64,000 nucleotides of DNA from Parapristionchus giblindavisi. Lineage: Eukaryota; Nematoda; Chromadorea; Rhabditida; Diplogasteridae. The notes under the pieces are model-generated. The model saw only the letters and a program-made list of their open reading frames with translations, was not told the origin of the DNA and made no database searches. Made by a program: the position numbers and the translations under genes. Where the stretch lies: assembly GCA_943737045.1 (NCBI GenBank), contig CALSFV010000318.1:303501-367500 (forward strand), given 5' to 3'. Position 1 is the stretch's first letter; each line of letters opens with the position of its first letter. Shown in pieces: positions 12,882-25,410 of this stretch.

Positions 12882-15800
12882 ATGTGCACAACGCCTTTGT
12901 TCTACATTCCTGAGGAGAGTTTCATCTACGACTTTCTAGAGTAAGTTCAACCTTATTACCTATATATTGATTGAAAATACAATGTGAAGTACTACACTTC
13001 TCAGTACGCAGAGAAAAAATCCCTAAAATTGTCCTTTGATGGAAAAATTCCATGTTTTTAAGGGATTTTTCTGTGACTTCTGTTCACTTATAATGTAGAT
13101 TGTTTGATGTGTACTTTTCAGAACTATCTCAGAACATTATGAACGTTCGAGTTATATCGTTCTTCTGACCATTGCTCCTATAAATTTCGCATCCAATGCA
13201 ATCAGTGTATTTATTCTTACAAGGTCTATTTTTGTAACATAAAAACATAATAATAATATAAATATAGAAAATCTCTCCGTTCACCGATCAATGCTGTTTT
13301 CGTTATGATGGCTATCAATCAAACGATAATGCTTATTTTCCATCTCACAAGATCTCTGATATATGCCCCATGGTATAAATGTAGGTCAGTTTGATCACTG
13401 CCCACGATGTGTAATCTGCCTTGTTCTCTTAACTTTCAAGTAAGGAATTGTTCACATTGCCTTTTGCCATATATGAGTTCTTGGAGTCATTCTGTACAGT
13501 TATCTTTGATACCTTCACTCCATGGCTTGCCGGTAATACCTTCTTATGAGAGACTATCTGACTCAGTGAACATATTTTGCTTATGGCTTGGCACTTGGTC
13601 AAAAAGTGATAGGAACCGATCGGGCCCAAATTGTGCATAGGTGTCTTATGGGGTGGCATGAGATCACAGACGGAGTTAGGGTTCGTCATATCTGCTCCTT
13701 CGCTAAATAACGTAAGTTCCACATAATGGCATCAAAATTTCAAAGTTTACGGATTCCTTCGATATGTGTATGCGACGATGGGTAATAATAAGCAGGTAAA
13801 TTACACCAAGTCTCATCCTGGTCCAAAACCGTGAGGCCCAGAAAAAATTTTAAAAAACCAATAATAAATTTGTTTTATTTTTTGTTTTATTTTTCCTACA
13901 AATGCCTCTCGGTGGGTGACTTTTTTATTTCTTTAATTTGACGAGTATTCATTAATGTAACTGATATATGAAAATGAACTAAAACAAATGGGTACAAATT
14001 TGCCTTCTTCCCGAAAAAACCACGCCTTTTTATCGCAAACTGAGCCGATTAAGCGTGTGCCGGTTACGGTAATACAAATGCGGAAATTCAATCATTGTAT
14101 GTTTTCATTCGTTTTCGGTATTATATTATTGTTTTCTTTTATATTTTGTTTGATATCTGAATATCAAAGGAGTAATATGACACTATTTTCGATAAAATAT
14201 GAAAAATGAAGTATTTTGAATTTCCGCATTTGCATTACGGTAGTCAGTTTGCGATAAAAAGGCGAATTAGTCGTGGTTTTTCGGGAAGAAGGCAAATTTG
14301 TACCCATTTGTTTTAGTTCATTTTCATATATGAGTTACATTAATGAATTCTCGTCAAATTAAAGAAATAAAAAAAGTCAACCACCGAGATGCATTTGTAG
14401 GAAAAATAAAACAAAAAATAAAACTAATTTTTTATTGGTTTTTTAATTTTTTCTGGGCCTCACGGTTTTGGACCGGGATGAGACTTGGTGTAATTTACCT
14501 GCTTATTATTACCCATCGTCGCATACACATATCGAACGAATCCGTAAACTTTGAAATTTTGATGCCATTATGTGGAACTTACGTTATTTAGCGAAGGAGC
14601 AGATATGACGAAACCTAACTCCGTCTGTGATCTCATGCCACCCCATACTACACCTATGCACAATTTGGGCCCGTTCGGTTCCTATCACTTTTTGGCCAAG
14701 TGCCAAGAGAATGTCACTTGAGCCAGATAGTCTCTCTTATATCTGTTGTTTATGTATCGATAGTTACTTTTCAAGTCGTGCTTACCACAGTTCGAATCAA
14801 ATCAATACGCAGTCAAGGAACATGGGAGCCAAGTTATCGAAGCATGGTTGGATATTGTTTAAGTGTTCTTGTATTAATCTTAATTGGATTGATACCGTTA
14901 TCAATGTTGCATACCATAGAACAAAGACAATGGAGAGATATTTGTAATGTCAAAAGGTAGGAAATACTCGGTTTGTTTTTTTGTGTTGAAATAACTTGAT
15001 TCAGTGAAGATTCCTCACTTATCTATGTTCTAATGTTTACTGAGGCTACTTTTCAAAACAACTGCTTGGTATTTCCTCAAATTGAATTAATTCTTGTACT
15101 CCACTTTCCTAGTTGTTGAGTGTGATGTATTACGTCTCTGGAGTGATTCACAATGCTTTGCCTTGTCTGCTACTAATCATTTTGACAACAATATTGCTGA
15201 AAGAATTGAGAACGGTTTCTTTCTTTTATTATATATCTTTTCCAGAAATATTTCAGGAAAGCTTCACTTTAAAGGCACATCCGTGCTAATTTTACTCAGC
15301 GCATTGGCAATACTCTCTCGAAGGCAAAGAAAGCGAGAGAGTGTGGCCAGAGCGGAGAGTTTCAAATTATCTCGATTTTAAGGTCATTCACACCACACTA
15401 ATTGTAACTAATTTTTAGATAACGAAAAATCGCTTAGAAGTAACAGATAAGCAAGTGTCTTCCGATCATGAAAGAAAGACTCAAGCTATGGAGCGAGCGA
15501 CCAAACTACTCTTATGGATCGTTTTAGTGACTCTTATAGCGCAATTTCCGCAAGGTTTTCAAATGATCTAGCGTTGGAGAAACAATTTATCAAATTACAG
15601 CTGTTCTCTGTATTTTATCTGCAATGTCCAATACGTTCCAAGAGAAAGTTTTCTACCCACTTAGTTGGTTCTTTTTTTTCTCCAAAGATTATGAATTTAT
15701 AAAATTAAAAATTTTCTAAAAAAATTTGTAAATAATAAAAATAAAAAAAATAAAAAATAAATTTGATGTTCGAAAGTACATTGCAGCTGACTTATTAACA

Positions 15801-16034
15801 CTTCTTGTTATCGCTACTTCAGCGTGTAATCTAACGATATACATGACAATGTCGAAGAAGTTTCGAGAGGTTTCAATTGAATTCTTATCAATCGCTATTT
15901 TTCATTTATAGGAATCAAAGCTACAATGGGCATGTCTCCGAAACAGAATCTTCTGTAAGCAAAGTCGAAATGATCAAAATAAAATCAGCAGAGTTACTTC
16001 GGTTACTGTTATGATTTCCAATATTTCCCATTAA
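12882..16034 (+). CDS. srw-type chemoreceptor C (intact model)
   Basis: Seven-transmembrane srw-type receptor, 373 codons plus stop. Exons: 12882-12940, 13122-13223, 13268-13384, 13441-13532, 14776-14956, 15005-15068, 15113-15214, 15419-15554, 15601-15663, 15787-15869, 15912-16034 (1122 nt, phases consistent). Shared marks: RKSLRSPINAVFVMMAINQ, FDTFTPWLA, VRIKSIRSQGTWEPSYRSM, SGVIHNALPCLLLI, ERATKLLLWIVLVTLIAQFPQ, ATSACNLTIYMTMSKKFRE. Its tail (QSRNDQNK...) resembles that of B, so B and C are the closest pair by C-terminus. Intron 4 is expanded by a 1.19 kb palindromic element. Intron 1 has a small hairpin around 13017-13072. Confidence 0.85.
13548..14736. mobile_element. Foldback element in gene C intron 4
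   Basis: A 1.19 kb palindrome with ends GAGAGACTATCTG and its complement and arms of several hundred bp (about 13548-14095 against 14215-14736). The centre is about 14142. Flanking TTAT on both sides is a possible 4-bp target duplication. No transposase is visible; superfamily not recognised. Confidence 0.75.
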
Positions 16035-16108
16035 CTGAATAAAGATTTTTCTATCAAACATTGTCTGCCTGGGAGTCGAAGTCGCAGAGGTCATATAGGT
16101 ATATTGTA

Positions 16109-19100
16109 CAGTCCCGCAGAATCTCCCCCTTAACGAAAGTTTCCGGGGACACTCGGAGTGTCTCCAAGTGTCTCCTACCCTGATTTGCGCTCTAGAATTA
16201 TATAGCGTGTGTTAAATACGTTTATAGAGAGCCTTTTTGTCATATGCATCTAATGCACGTGAAAAATAAATTTTAAATAAATTTTAAAAATCAAAATAAT
16301 GTATTTCAAAAATCAAATATCAATTCACAAATATGACACGATGATACAGTAAATTGAACTACGGAGGTAGATTACGGTATATCCGCATCCGCTTCTCTGT
16401 CCGCGCGTCTGAAAGTCTGGACGAGCATTTTTCTTATCTTTCCCGAGTATTTTTGCTGTTTCCTTGTTTATTTCTTTCTATTCATGTTATGTATCAATTA
16501 TTAACGTCCTAGAGCAGCTCATTTGCTGATATCACTTTCCCTCCCTCACTCGAGGCCTCGTTCGACTAGCTTTTCTTCATTCGTTAGCAATGTCGTGTTG
16601 CAGGGCTAAATGGCCGCACCTTCTGGACTGGGTGTGTCGCCCTCGAGTCGTTCACTGCGCCCACTTACTCTGCCGCTAGCGACCGCAGGACGCTAACTCA
16701 GAAGTAAGTCTAGACTATAATTAATTGTATATTTCCAACAAATATTTAATTTAATTATCTATCTTTTGTATCGTTGTTATTAAATTGTTATTAGTTTCAT
16801 TTCGCGTCGTGATGACCGCGCGCCTGCTGCGGCTGTAGAGGGCGGCTCGCGTCTGGCTCCGGCCCGTCCGATGTTCCTACGCAAGTTCTCTAGCGCCAAC
16901 AGCCCTCGACTGCAGCTGAGAAGTAAGTCTAGACAACCATTGAATCTTTATTTCCTTGAATATTCAAGTTATTTATTTATCATTCGTCTTATTTTCTCTT
17001 CAATCGTTAGTAATGTGCCTTCTGAAGTTGGCACGGCGCCATTTGAACGCCACATGAGTGAGAATGGATAACTTTCAGGCATTCGCCCTATGAGCAAATC
17101 GGACCCACGCCGGCGACCCCGATTCGATGCCATCAGCCAAATCGGAATCTATCAACTGGTATGCTAGAATAATGTTATAATGTAATCATGCATCTTCTCT
17201 TATTTTCGTCTATCATATTCTAGTCATAACGTTCAGAATATTCTTTTAAAATTTTTTTAGAAAAGATAAAATTCAGCATATTTTGCGCGTTAAATACGTA
17301 GAACTGACTAATTTCTCAATTATGAAATGAACAATAAAGGGAATGCCAATTTATATAATTCTATTTATCTATTTCTTCAGGAATGAACTCGTTGGCTGAC
17401 ACCGGGCGACGATCCCTACGATGAAAGGTCTTTCTTCGAGTTTAATGCCATCATCAGCACTAGTGTTATCTGTATCTCCATACTCTTGTACCATCTGAAT
17501 AAAGGACTGCACCGATTGACTATGGCACAACACAAAGGGATGGCAAGCAAAAAATCAGTTATAAACGAGTAAGAAGTCGTGTACATAGTATTCTTTATTA
17601 TTCTTTATAGCTCAGCTACAATATTGGCAAAAAAATCAATAAATCCTAGGCAAGTATGGTAACAAAGTGATAGAAAGAAAGAGCCAGTCAAAAGCTAATC
17701 AATACTAGTCAACAAATGCGGTAAGTTCTAGTCAAGGAACTCTAGTCCTTTGTTGTTCTTGATTCAATTTCTCCGTCGAAGACCGGTGCATCCAACAGCA
17801 GGAGCTGATCACGACTCTGCAAAAGAGGTCAAATGTCTCGCTTCCAAAAATTTTGAAGTTGAGCGTAATCATTATCAGTGGCCGTATGCAAGAACCGTTT
17901 TATGGGAGAATGTGACGTCATTAGCGTAGGCGGAGGCGTTTTCCAAAAATCCTCCGCCTACGCTAATGACGTCACATTTTCACGGAAAACGGTTTTCCCG
18001 TTGTTCTTGCATACGGCTACAGTTTTTCAAAACCTTGAAATTCTACAAACAATCATTTCAACAGTACTGTTACATGATTAAACAGTATCTACTTCACTCA
18101 GCTTACAGTATAACTACATTAGTCTTAAACAGAACTACTCATCCATAATACCGTACCTTCTATCGTAGGGATCGTCGCGCGGTGTCAGCCAACGCGTTAA
18201 TTCCTGAAGAAATAGATAAATAGAATTATATAAATTCACATTCCCTTTATTGTTCATTTCATAATTGAGAAATTAGTCAGTTCTACGTATTTAACGCGCA
18301 AAATATGCTGAATTTTATCTTTACTAAAAAAATTTTAAAAGAATATTCTGAACGTTATGACTAGAATATGATAGACGAAAATAAGAGAAGATGCATGATT
18401 ACATTATAACATTATTCTAGCATACCAGTTGATAGATTCCGATTTGGCTGATGGCATCGAATCGGGGTCGCCGGCGTGGGTCCGATTTGCTCATAGGGCG
18501 AATGCCTGAAAGTTATCCATTCTCACTCATGTGGCGTTCAAATGGCGCCGTGCCAACTTCAGAAGGCACATTACTAACGATTGAAGAGAAAATAAGACGA
18601 ATGATAAATAAATAACTTGAATATTCAAGGAAATAAAGATTCAATGGTTGTCTAGACTTACTTCTCAGCTGCAGTCGAGGGCTGTTGGCGCTAGAGAACT
18701 TGCGTAGGAACATCGGACGGGCCGGAGCCAGACGCGAGCCGCCCTCTACAGCCGCAGCAGGCGCGCGGCCATCACGACGCGAAATGAAACTAATAACAAT
18801 TTAATAACAACGATACAAAAGATAGATAATTAAATTAAATATTTGTTGGAAATATACAATTAATTATAGTCTAGACTTACTTCTGAGTTAGCGTCCTGCG
18901 GTCGCTAGCGGCAGAGTAAGTGGGCGCAGTGAACGACTCGAGGGCGACACACCCAGTCCAGAAGGTGCGGCCATTTAGCCCTGCAACACGACATTGCTAA
19001 CGAATGAAGAAAAGCTAGTCGAACGAGGCCTCGAGTGAGGGAGGGAAAGTGATATCAGCAAATGAGCTGCTCTAGGACGTTAATAATTGATACATAACAT

Positions 19101-19475
19101 GAATAGAAAGAAATAAACAAGGAAACAGCAAAAATACTCGGGAAAGATAAGAAAAATGCTCGTCCAGACTTTCAGACGCGCGGACAGAGAAGCGGATGCG
19201 GATATACCGTAATCTACCTACGTAGTTCAATTTACTGTATCATCGTGTCATATTTGTGAATTGATATTTGATTTTTGAAATACATTATTTTGATTTTTAA
19301 AATTTATTTAAAATTTATTTTTCACGTGCATTAGATGCATATGACAAAAAGGCTCTCTATAAACGTATTTAACACACGCTATATAATTCTAGAGCGCAAA
19401 TCAGGGTAGGAGACACTTGGAGACACTCCGAGTGTCCCCGGAAACTTTCGTTAAGGGGGAGATTCTGCGGGACTG
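16109..19475. mobile_element. 3.37 kb foldback element with about 1.3 kb inverted arms
   Basis: Ends CAGTCCCGCAGAATC and its complement are flanked by TA. The left arm (16109-17430) and right arm (about 18158-19475) are near-identical inverted copies. Each arm holds GC-richer stretches bounded by splice-like GTAAGTCTAGAC donors and TCGTTAG or TATTAG acceptors. One such stretch keeps an open frame containing MFLRKFSSANSPRLQLRS in both arms. The spacer of about 730 bp contains another palindrome. No transposase motif is visible. A solo copy of one end occurs at about 29175-29195. Confidence 0.8.
17880..18020. mobile_element. Short palindrome nested in the foldback spacer
   Basis: A palindrome of about 140 bp starting GGCCGTATGCAAGAAC, nearly perfect, with a GC-rich core around CCTCCGCCTACGC. 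It lies off-centre in the spacer of the 16109-19475 element, so it looks like a later small MITE insertion. No clear target duplication. Confidence 0.6.
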
Positions 19476-20930
19476 TAATAATGATTTATGCTTTTTTATT
19501 CCTTTAGTGCCATATAGTCAAGAAAAAATCGAAAATCTGTGTGTATAATAAGAATTAAGAAACTGATAGAGGATGTGATGGATAGTCTCAAAGACGCATC
19601 GAATGAACAATTCTAGATGATCGAAAGTAACATGACACTTCCCTACCCTATCATTAATGTAAATAGGAACATTCTCTCAATTTGAGCTTCTCGTTCATAG
19701 TGTCAATCTTAGAGTAGTGTTCCCCTGCGACAATTCCCAGAGGAAAAATGTGCGTGGTATTTTTGCTCCGTCGTTTCTCTTCGTATTCTATAAATGGCAT
19801 GCCATTGCGTCATTGCATATCAAAGTTGAGACAGAGTGATATTTTGGGGCAGAACCAGTGTTCCCCTTCAATATTTCTTATTCCTTAACGTTCATTTTCT
19901 GTTGCTCATGAAATTGAGCTACCGCTTCTTCGTCATTGCTTTGTCGATTTTGACTTTGGAACGTCTTATTGTTAGGGAACTATGTACCAATTAACTTTGC
20001 TATCATCATCGTAGTACCGTATTTATGCGTACTCCACTGTATGTCAATTTGTTTAAAAATAATGTCTTTGTCTTTTCCAACGCATAAAGTATATTATTAC
20101 GTTATAGTAGAATGCGGGGTTGTGTAATTTTCCCACCGAATTTGATTCACAACAAACAAGTTTCTCGGGGTCATAATGACGAATGAATAAACGAGAATAT
20201 CCATGAGAGATTCAGTGGAACTCCATGTGCGCATTTGAATATATCAGAAAGTTCGAGACCTTTCAGTACTGAAATCTTTCAAAATGGGGAGAATGTAATA
20301 GTGGGAGGGGGGGGGGACTTGAAGATAGAGATTGAGAGAGGACAATGGAGAGAATGTGACAGGAAGTGGAATGAGGATAGAAAGGAGAAGGAACAGACTA
20401 CGAACAATTATCTATCTCTCTAAACTTCTTTATTCTCTTTTATGAGTGATCCTATTCGTATTAATTTTTCTCATTTTGAAATCCAAATCAACCATTCATA
20501 GAAACTCTCTCAAAATGGATCTGGTTTCAAAGAAAAATGACTTACATTAGAATTCTGTGATTTAGGATAATATTTGACAAGCCAACGAGTCCGATAGACC
20601 AATGTCGAAATCGAATTGAGAGTGAAAAGCAAAATTCAAACTTAGTTATGGTTGTTGATGCTATCGTCCATCACCCATTCAATAACACTTTCATGTCCTT
20701 TAAAAAGGAACATCCCGAGATCATTCGATACTCTCCGCTCTGACCACACTCTCTTGTGCTCTTTGTCAGCGAGAGATTAGAGTCAATGCGGAGAGTAAAA
20801 TTAGGTTGGGGCCCACTGATAGAGAATATCCCGTGTGTTGTTATTATTACTTGATACACTGTTATAAAGTTTCTGAATCTCTATTTGTATGCCACACTTT
20901 TATCTATACTGGGTTAGCAGATTTATTTTT
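19476..20930. other. Spacer upstream of membrane-protein gene
   Basis: No convincing gene. A G-rich run lies near 20307-20320. The last few hundred bases may hold promoter sequence for the gene starting at 20940, but no specific element can be named. Confidence 0.45.
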
Positions 20931-20934
20931 TAGC
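20926..20934 (+). promoter_or_regulatory. Putative trans-splice acceptor
   Basis: A T-rich tract ending TTTTTTAG lies 6 nt before the ATG at 20940. In nematodes such an acceptor close to a start codon typically receives a spliced leader. Inferred from position and consensus only. Confidence 0.5.
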
Positions 20935-20939
20935 GTTAA

Positions 20940-23900
20940 ATGCGACCGAGAAAGAAGAAGTTCTGCTGCGGCGCCGCTTCCATTACTGTAAGTCAAGTTT
21001 TTATTAGTTTGCAAAATCGTTTTTATTATACGCTGAAAGAGATGCGATATTGTCTCCACAATACTTGACTGTTCTATGTTAAAATGTCAGGTAGCCACTC
21101 GATTTCTGGCCTTATTCAAATTGATCGTCTCTCTCATCATCATCTGTAATGTCATCTCAGACTTCGCCAATAGTTCGGATAAACGAACGACAGGAGCCTT
21201 TCTAGTGAGTGCTCAGAATATTCAATTTTTAAATAACGATTTTCGTCAATCGATCGACTCATTTTGAATTATGATTTATGAAGGTAAGCATGAGGATTTC
21301 AGAATATGATATATTTATTGATTCTTGGCATAAATGACGTAGATCAAATAGTCTCTAGGAAAAAATGAATTAAAAGAAAGAAAGAAAGGGAGAGACTAAA
21401 ATGGGCTGTGGTAGATTTTTTAAAGAAAAAGTTATAATGAATGAAGATTGTAGATTCTCGCTTCGATCATCCAGATTCTCCTATGCTTTTTCGTATTTTC
21501 TTCAATGGATAATGGGAGAGACAAATTGATGTATCTAGTGCTCATGATATATGTGGGTTTTCTTCGTCCACACTGAGAGCAAACTTACCTGGCAAATCGT
21601 TACCCCGATACACTTTCCTGGCAAACGATTACCCCAAATGGTGAATTCAGCCGTTGAATTCCTTTCCATTTGGGGTAATCGTTTGCCAGGAAAGTGTATC
21701 GGGGTAACGATTTGCCAGGTAAGTTTGCTCTCAGTGCATCTTTACATTCTTTTTTGACCTCTTCCATGTAAACACGGTCATTCATCATATGCACCAAAGA
21801 TCAAATCACAATCATTGTAGATATAGAAAAACAAAGTATAATATGCAACAATTAATTCATAAACGATCGCCTTGCAACATTATACCTACGGAATCATCGA
21901 TTGTTTGTGGTGGCTGGATATGCTCCTACTTCTGCAAGTACTGAGAAAGAATATGACCAGTTCTTGGATCAAGTCGAAATAGAAATGAACAGAGCACCTC
22001 GTGGATCGATACCTCTACTACTTGGTGATTTTAATGCAAAGGTCATGAGAGAAGCAGGAAACGAATCGATCGTTGGCCCTTATGCATCGCCTGCTATCAA
22101 CCATAGAGGAAGAGCCCTAGTCGAAGCCATATCTAGAATGAGACTACGTATGGTAAATACCTTCTTTGCGAAGCGTAAGATGAGAAGATGGACGTGGAGA
22201 TCGCCTAATGGAGCAACTTTTAACCAGATTGATTACATCATTGCTCCTGCCTCAACTTCGATTACCGACTGTGACGTCGTTCCTAGTCTAAACTTTAATT
22301 CTGATCATCGCATGGTTCGCGCTGTGATTGATCTCCGTTTTCAAGCTAAGAAAAGGAAAATAAGAGGTGCGATACGCTTTGAGCTGGATCGTGAGGAGTA
22401 CGCCGCTAATGTACGCCTCCTGTCTACACTTCCCCTTCCTTACCCAACGAATGCTGAAGAGGCATATCGATCGATTGTCGCCTTCACCTCGACGGCTGCT
22501 GTTGGATGTTGGAGGAAAAAGAAGAAACGACCGTGGATGTCAACTAATACATCTGCTCTTCTGTCACGTCGATACCTGCTGAAGAATGATCCAACGAGAG
22601 CTGCAGACTATAATGCTTGTTGTCGTGAAGTACGTCTATCACTTCAACAGGATATCTCCAGAAGACTAGAAGAGGCTGCAGTTGCGGCAGCGTTAAAGGG
22701 ACGAAGCGTATCTACTGCACTGAGGACTCTTAAGCACATTCAACCAAGACTTCTCATACAAGATAATTCAACTGGCACTTTTTCACAAAAGTACACGACG
22801 GAAGCTGTGAAAGAGTTTTATGAGGATCTTTATGAGCCGAAAGTATGTCTGCCGATCTTCATTCCGCCTTCAGAAGACGCTCTCCCTGAGTTTTTGCCCG
22901 ATGAAGCTGAACTAGCGCTTAAGAAATTGAAGATGGGACACGCAGCCGGTACCGATTGTATCCTTCCGGATCAGCTGGTTATCGCACGAGAGCAGCTATC
23001 AGTCTACTTAGCGGATCTCCTCAATCATCTTGTCACCAACGATGCCATACCTCCTAACCTTGTTACTTCGGCTGTTAGTCTTATCCACAAGAAAGGAAGC
23101 ACAAGCAACATCTCAAACTATCGTCCTATCAGTTTACTCACGGTTACTCTCAAAGCTGCTACGTCTGTCGTATTGGAAAGGATTGCCCACATGCTCAAAC
23201 ACAGCTTTGGAACAACCCAGACAGGATTCAGAAAGGATTACGGAACGACGGACAATATTCACGTGATTCGGCAGATTACGGAAAAGTGCACTGAATACAA
23301 CATGGAGGTCTACTACGCAATGATTGACTTCGAGAAAGCTTTCGACTCAATTGAATGGCCTGCTCTCTGGCAATCACTACGACTACAGAATATTCACTCT
23401 GATCTTATCCGGCTTCTGAGACGACTTTACGAGGAATCGTCCACCTTTGTACGAGTGAATGAAGATTTAGTGAAGGTCAACGTGAGACGAGGAGTTAAGC
23501 AAGGGGATGCTATATCTCCAATTCTATTCAACTCAACCCTCGCATTTGCTGTCAATACGATTGATTGCACAGTATTCTGGTCCAAGCCATTTTTCTTCCA
23601 AAGCAAGACAAAGGAGAGACCATTGTATTCGAGAGAGTTTGTATGTTGAGCGGTCGTTCTTGCTTTGAAAGTCATGAGAACGCTGTGATTGGGAGGAAGA
23701 TGGAATTAATATCGATGGAATTCGCTTATCACACTTGGAATACGCTGACGATATAATCTTAGTTGCTAAATCAAGGCCAGAGTTAGAGAAGATGATCAGG
23801 AAGCTATCGGACGCCGCATCCCGTGTTGGACTTAAAATCAATAGCAAGAAATCACACCTCCTTACATCTTGTACCACCACTCGCTCTCCAATACTCATAG

Positions 23901-25410
23901 ACGGAATGACTTTTAACTTTGTTGAAAGTACAATATATCTCGGATCGAGAATATCCTTTCCTCTAGACCCTGTCAAGGACATCGACCATCGAGTACAATG
24001 TGCATGGATGATCTGGAGTAAACTGTCTAACCTGCTTGCCAGTCGTTTACTACCGATGAACTCAAAACGAAGATTATTCGAAAGTTGTATTACATCGACG
24101 GTGTTATATGGATGCGAAACATGGTGGTTAAGAGATTGTGATAAGGAAAGATTGAGAGTTGTGCAACGTAAAATGGAAAGAAGGATGATAGGAGTAACTC
24201 GACTAGACCGATGGAGCAATGAACGAATAAGAAGGATGACTTGTTTACGGGATTGGATTGATGAGGCAACGAAGAGAAAGTGCAGATGGTCGATCAGGAT
24301 ACGAGAGATGGAAGATGATAGATGGGCACGACGCAGCACGTATTGGATTCCATATACTTTTGTCAAACGCCGTTCTCCAGGTCAACCCCGTGTTCGATGG
24401 CGAGATGAGTTCAAGAGGATCAATGTGCAATGGTGGTCTATACCATTGGAGGAACTGAAGAACGGCCCTCCCTTCATCTAGTATAATACTTGATATGAAT
24501 AAATTGAAATGATTGAAATTCATGGTTGATCAACTTGACATTTATATTAGATGATGAGTTATAGATATGACCCTTGCATATCACCTTTAATTTTAAATTT
24601 CACCTTTAATATTGCAATAACCATTTTCGCTCGATCATTGAATCAATCAACTGAAGTACTTCTGTATTTAGTTCTTTTCAGGTTCCAATCATTGTTCTCA
24701 TTGCTATTTGTACATTTTTCTTGTTAGTCTGGACAATAACTTCCGATTCGCCATTGAAGAACTATATCAAGTATTCCTTTATGTTTCAAAAAGATGTTCG
24801 GTTTCTGGTATATGTACGTAAAGTACACTTATCATTTCCACTTGAAGTAAACTTACAAGTCTACTCCAAGTGTAAGTCTACTTCAAGTTCTTTCACGTGA
24901 AGCATACTTCAGGTCAGTGACCTATTTGAAGTAGACTTTAGGTTGTGAAATACCAGAGGTTATACATGCATTACAAGAAGTCACTAAAAATAAGATCTCG
25001 TTCTTACAGAGTCGAAAAGTTGCAAAATAGCCGGATAGGTATGGCACTACAAGAAGCTGGTTTCGATGATGGAACTTGTAAGCTTTCGAGATATTATATT
25101 TTGTAGTTCAGTGTGTTAAAAAAAGACAAATAAATTGTTAACAGAAAAAGATGAAAATAAGATTTTATAAGATTGTGATAAATGTATTATAAGTTACAGG
25201 CATACAGATCCTCTCCTGTCTGATATTAGCTGCATTCTTTTGTACTTTCGTCTTGTATATTATCAGTTATACTGTCTATCTACGATGCAGTCGTTACATT
25301 CGGAGGAAAAGGGGGTAAACGACTTATCTGTGGTCGTTATTTTTTGAATATTATTATTTTCTTATTTTAGATATAAAACGGCTGTGCGAACGGATGTGAA
25401 CGAAGCCTAA
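20940..25410 (+). CDS. Small multi-span membrane protein, unknown family
   Basis: A six-exon model gives 167 residues: 20940-20987, 21091-21204, 24682-24800, 25010-25077, 25200-25314, 25371-25410 (504 nt). The N-terminus is basic then cysteine-rich (RPRKKKFCC). Three clear hydrophobic spans follow: FLALFKLIVSLIIICNVI, VPIIVLIAICTFFLLVW and ILSCLILAAFFCTFVLYII. The tail is basic (RRKRG) and then polar. The exon 3 donor (CG before GTTTCT) is non-consensus but is the only junction I found that keeps frame; an extra small exon is possible. Intron 2 contains a palindromic MITE and an RTE retrotransposon. A lysosomal LAPTM-like four-span protein is one possibility from the CC motif and spacing, but I do not recognise it firmly. 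Confidence 0.6.
21571..21736. mobile_element. 166-bp perfect-arm MITE, copy 1
   Basis: A palindrome with ends CACTGAGAGC and GCTCTCAGTG and arms of about 70 bp, lying in intron 2 of the membrane-protein gene. Copy 2 at 28905-29070 reads as its reverse complement with no difference seen by eye. Each end, read outward, contains AGGTAAGTTTG, an ideal 5' splice-site sequence. Confidence 0.8.
21856..24481 (+). pseudogene. RTE endonuclease-reverse transcriptase, split by a MITE
   Basis: An apurinic-type endonuclease portion comes first (VVAGYAPTS, LLLGDFNAKV, IDYIIAP, NSDHRMV), then reverse transcriptase with NYRPISLLT, the AFDSIEW block containing the first catalytic aspartate, RRGVKQGDAISP, and the YADD catalytic box at about 23738-23749. 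The C-terminal part contains YGCETW and RRSPGQPRVRWRDEF. The frame breaks at 23568 where a 120-bp element plus a 4-bp duplication (+124 nt, hence a frame change) is inserted between the QGDAISP block and YADD. Upstream and downstream frames match exactly once the insert is ignored, so the insertion is the only inactivating lesion visible besides 5' truncation. Confidence 0.85.
23568..23687 (-). mobile_element. 120-bp MITE inside RTE coding sequence
   Basis: Exactly 120 bp, ends CACAGTATTCT and AGAACGCTGTG (imperfect inverted repeats), flanked by ATTG on both sides (23564-23567 and 23688-23691). Its reverse complement equals 36419-36538 base for base by eye. The 4-bp duplication and CACAG ends do not fit a family I can name with confidence. 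Confidence 0.85.

Larger units (their letters stand above)
21842..24520 (+). mobile_element. RTE-type LINE, 5'-truncated
   Basis: A non-LTR retrotransposon lying in intron 2 of the membrane-protein gene in the same orientation. Homology begins inside the endonuclease domain at about 21850, so the 5' end is missing. The 3' end is a short AT-rich tail after the stop at 24479, as usual for RTE elements. Apart from one 120-bp insertion it reads without a visible frameshift, so it is young. Confidence 0.85.

Noticed and set aside
23533..24366. 277-codon open frame on the - strand
   Set aside because: Antisense to the RTE reverse transcriptase; no independent motifs.
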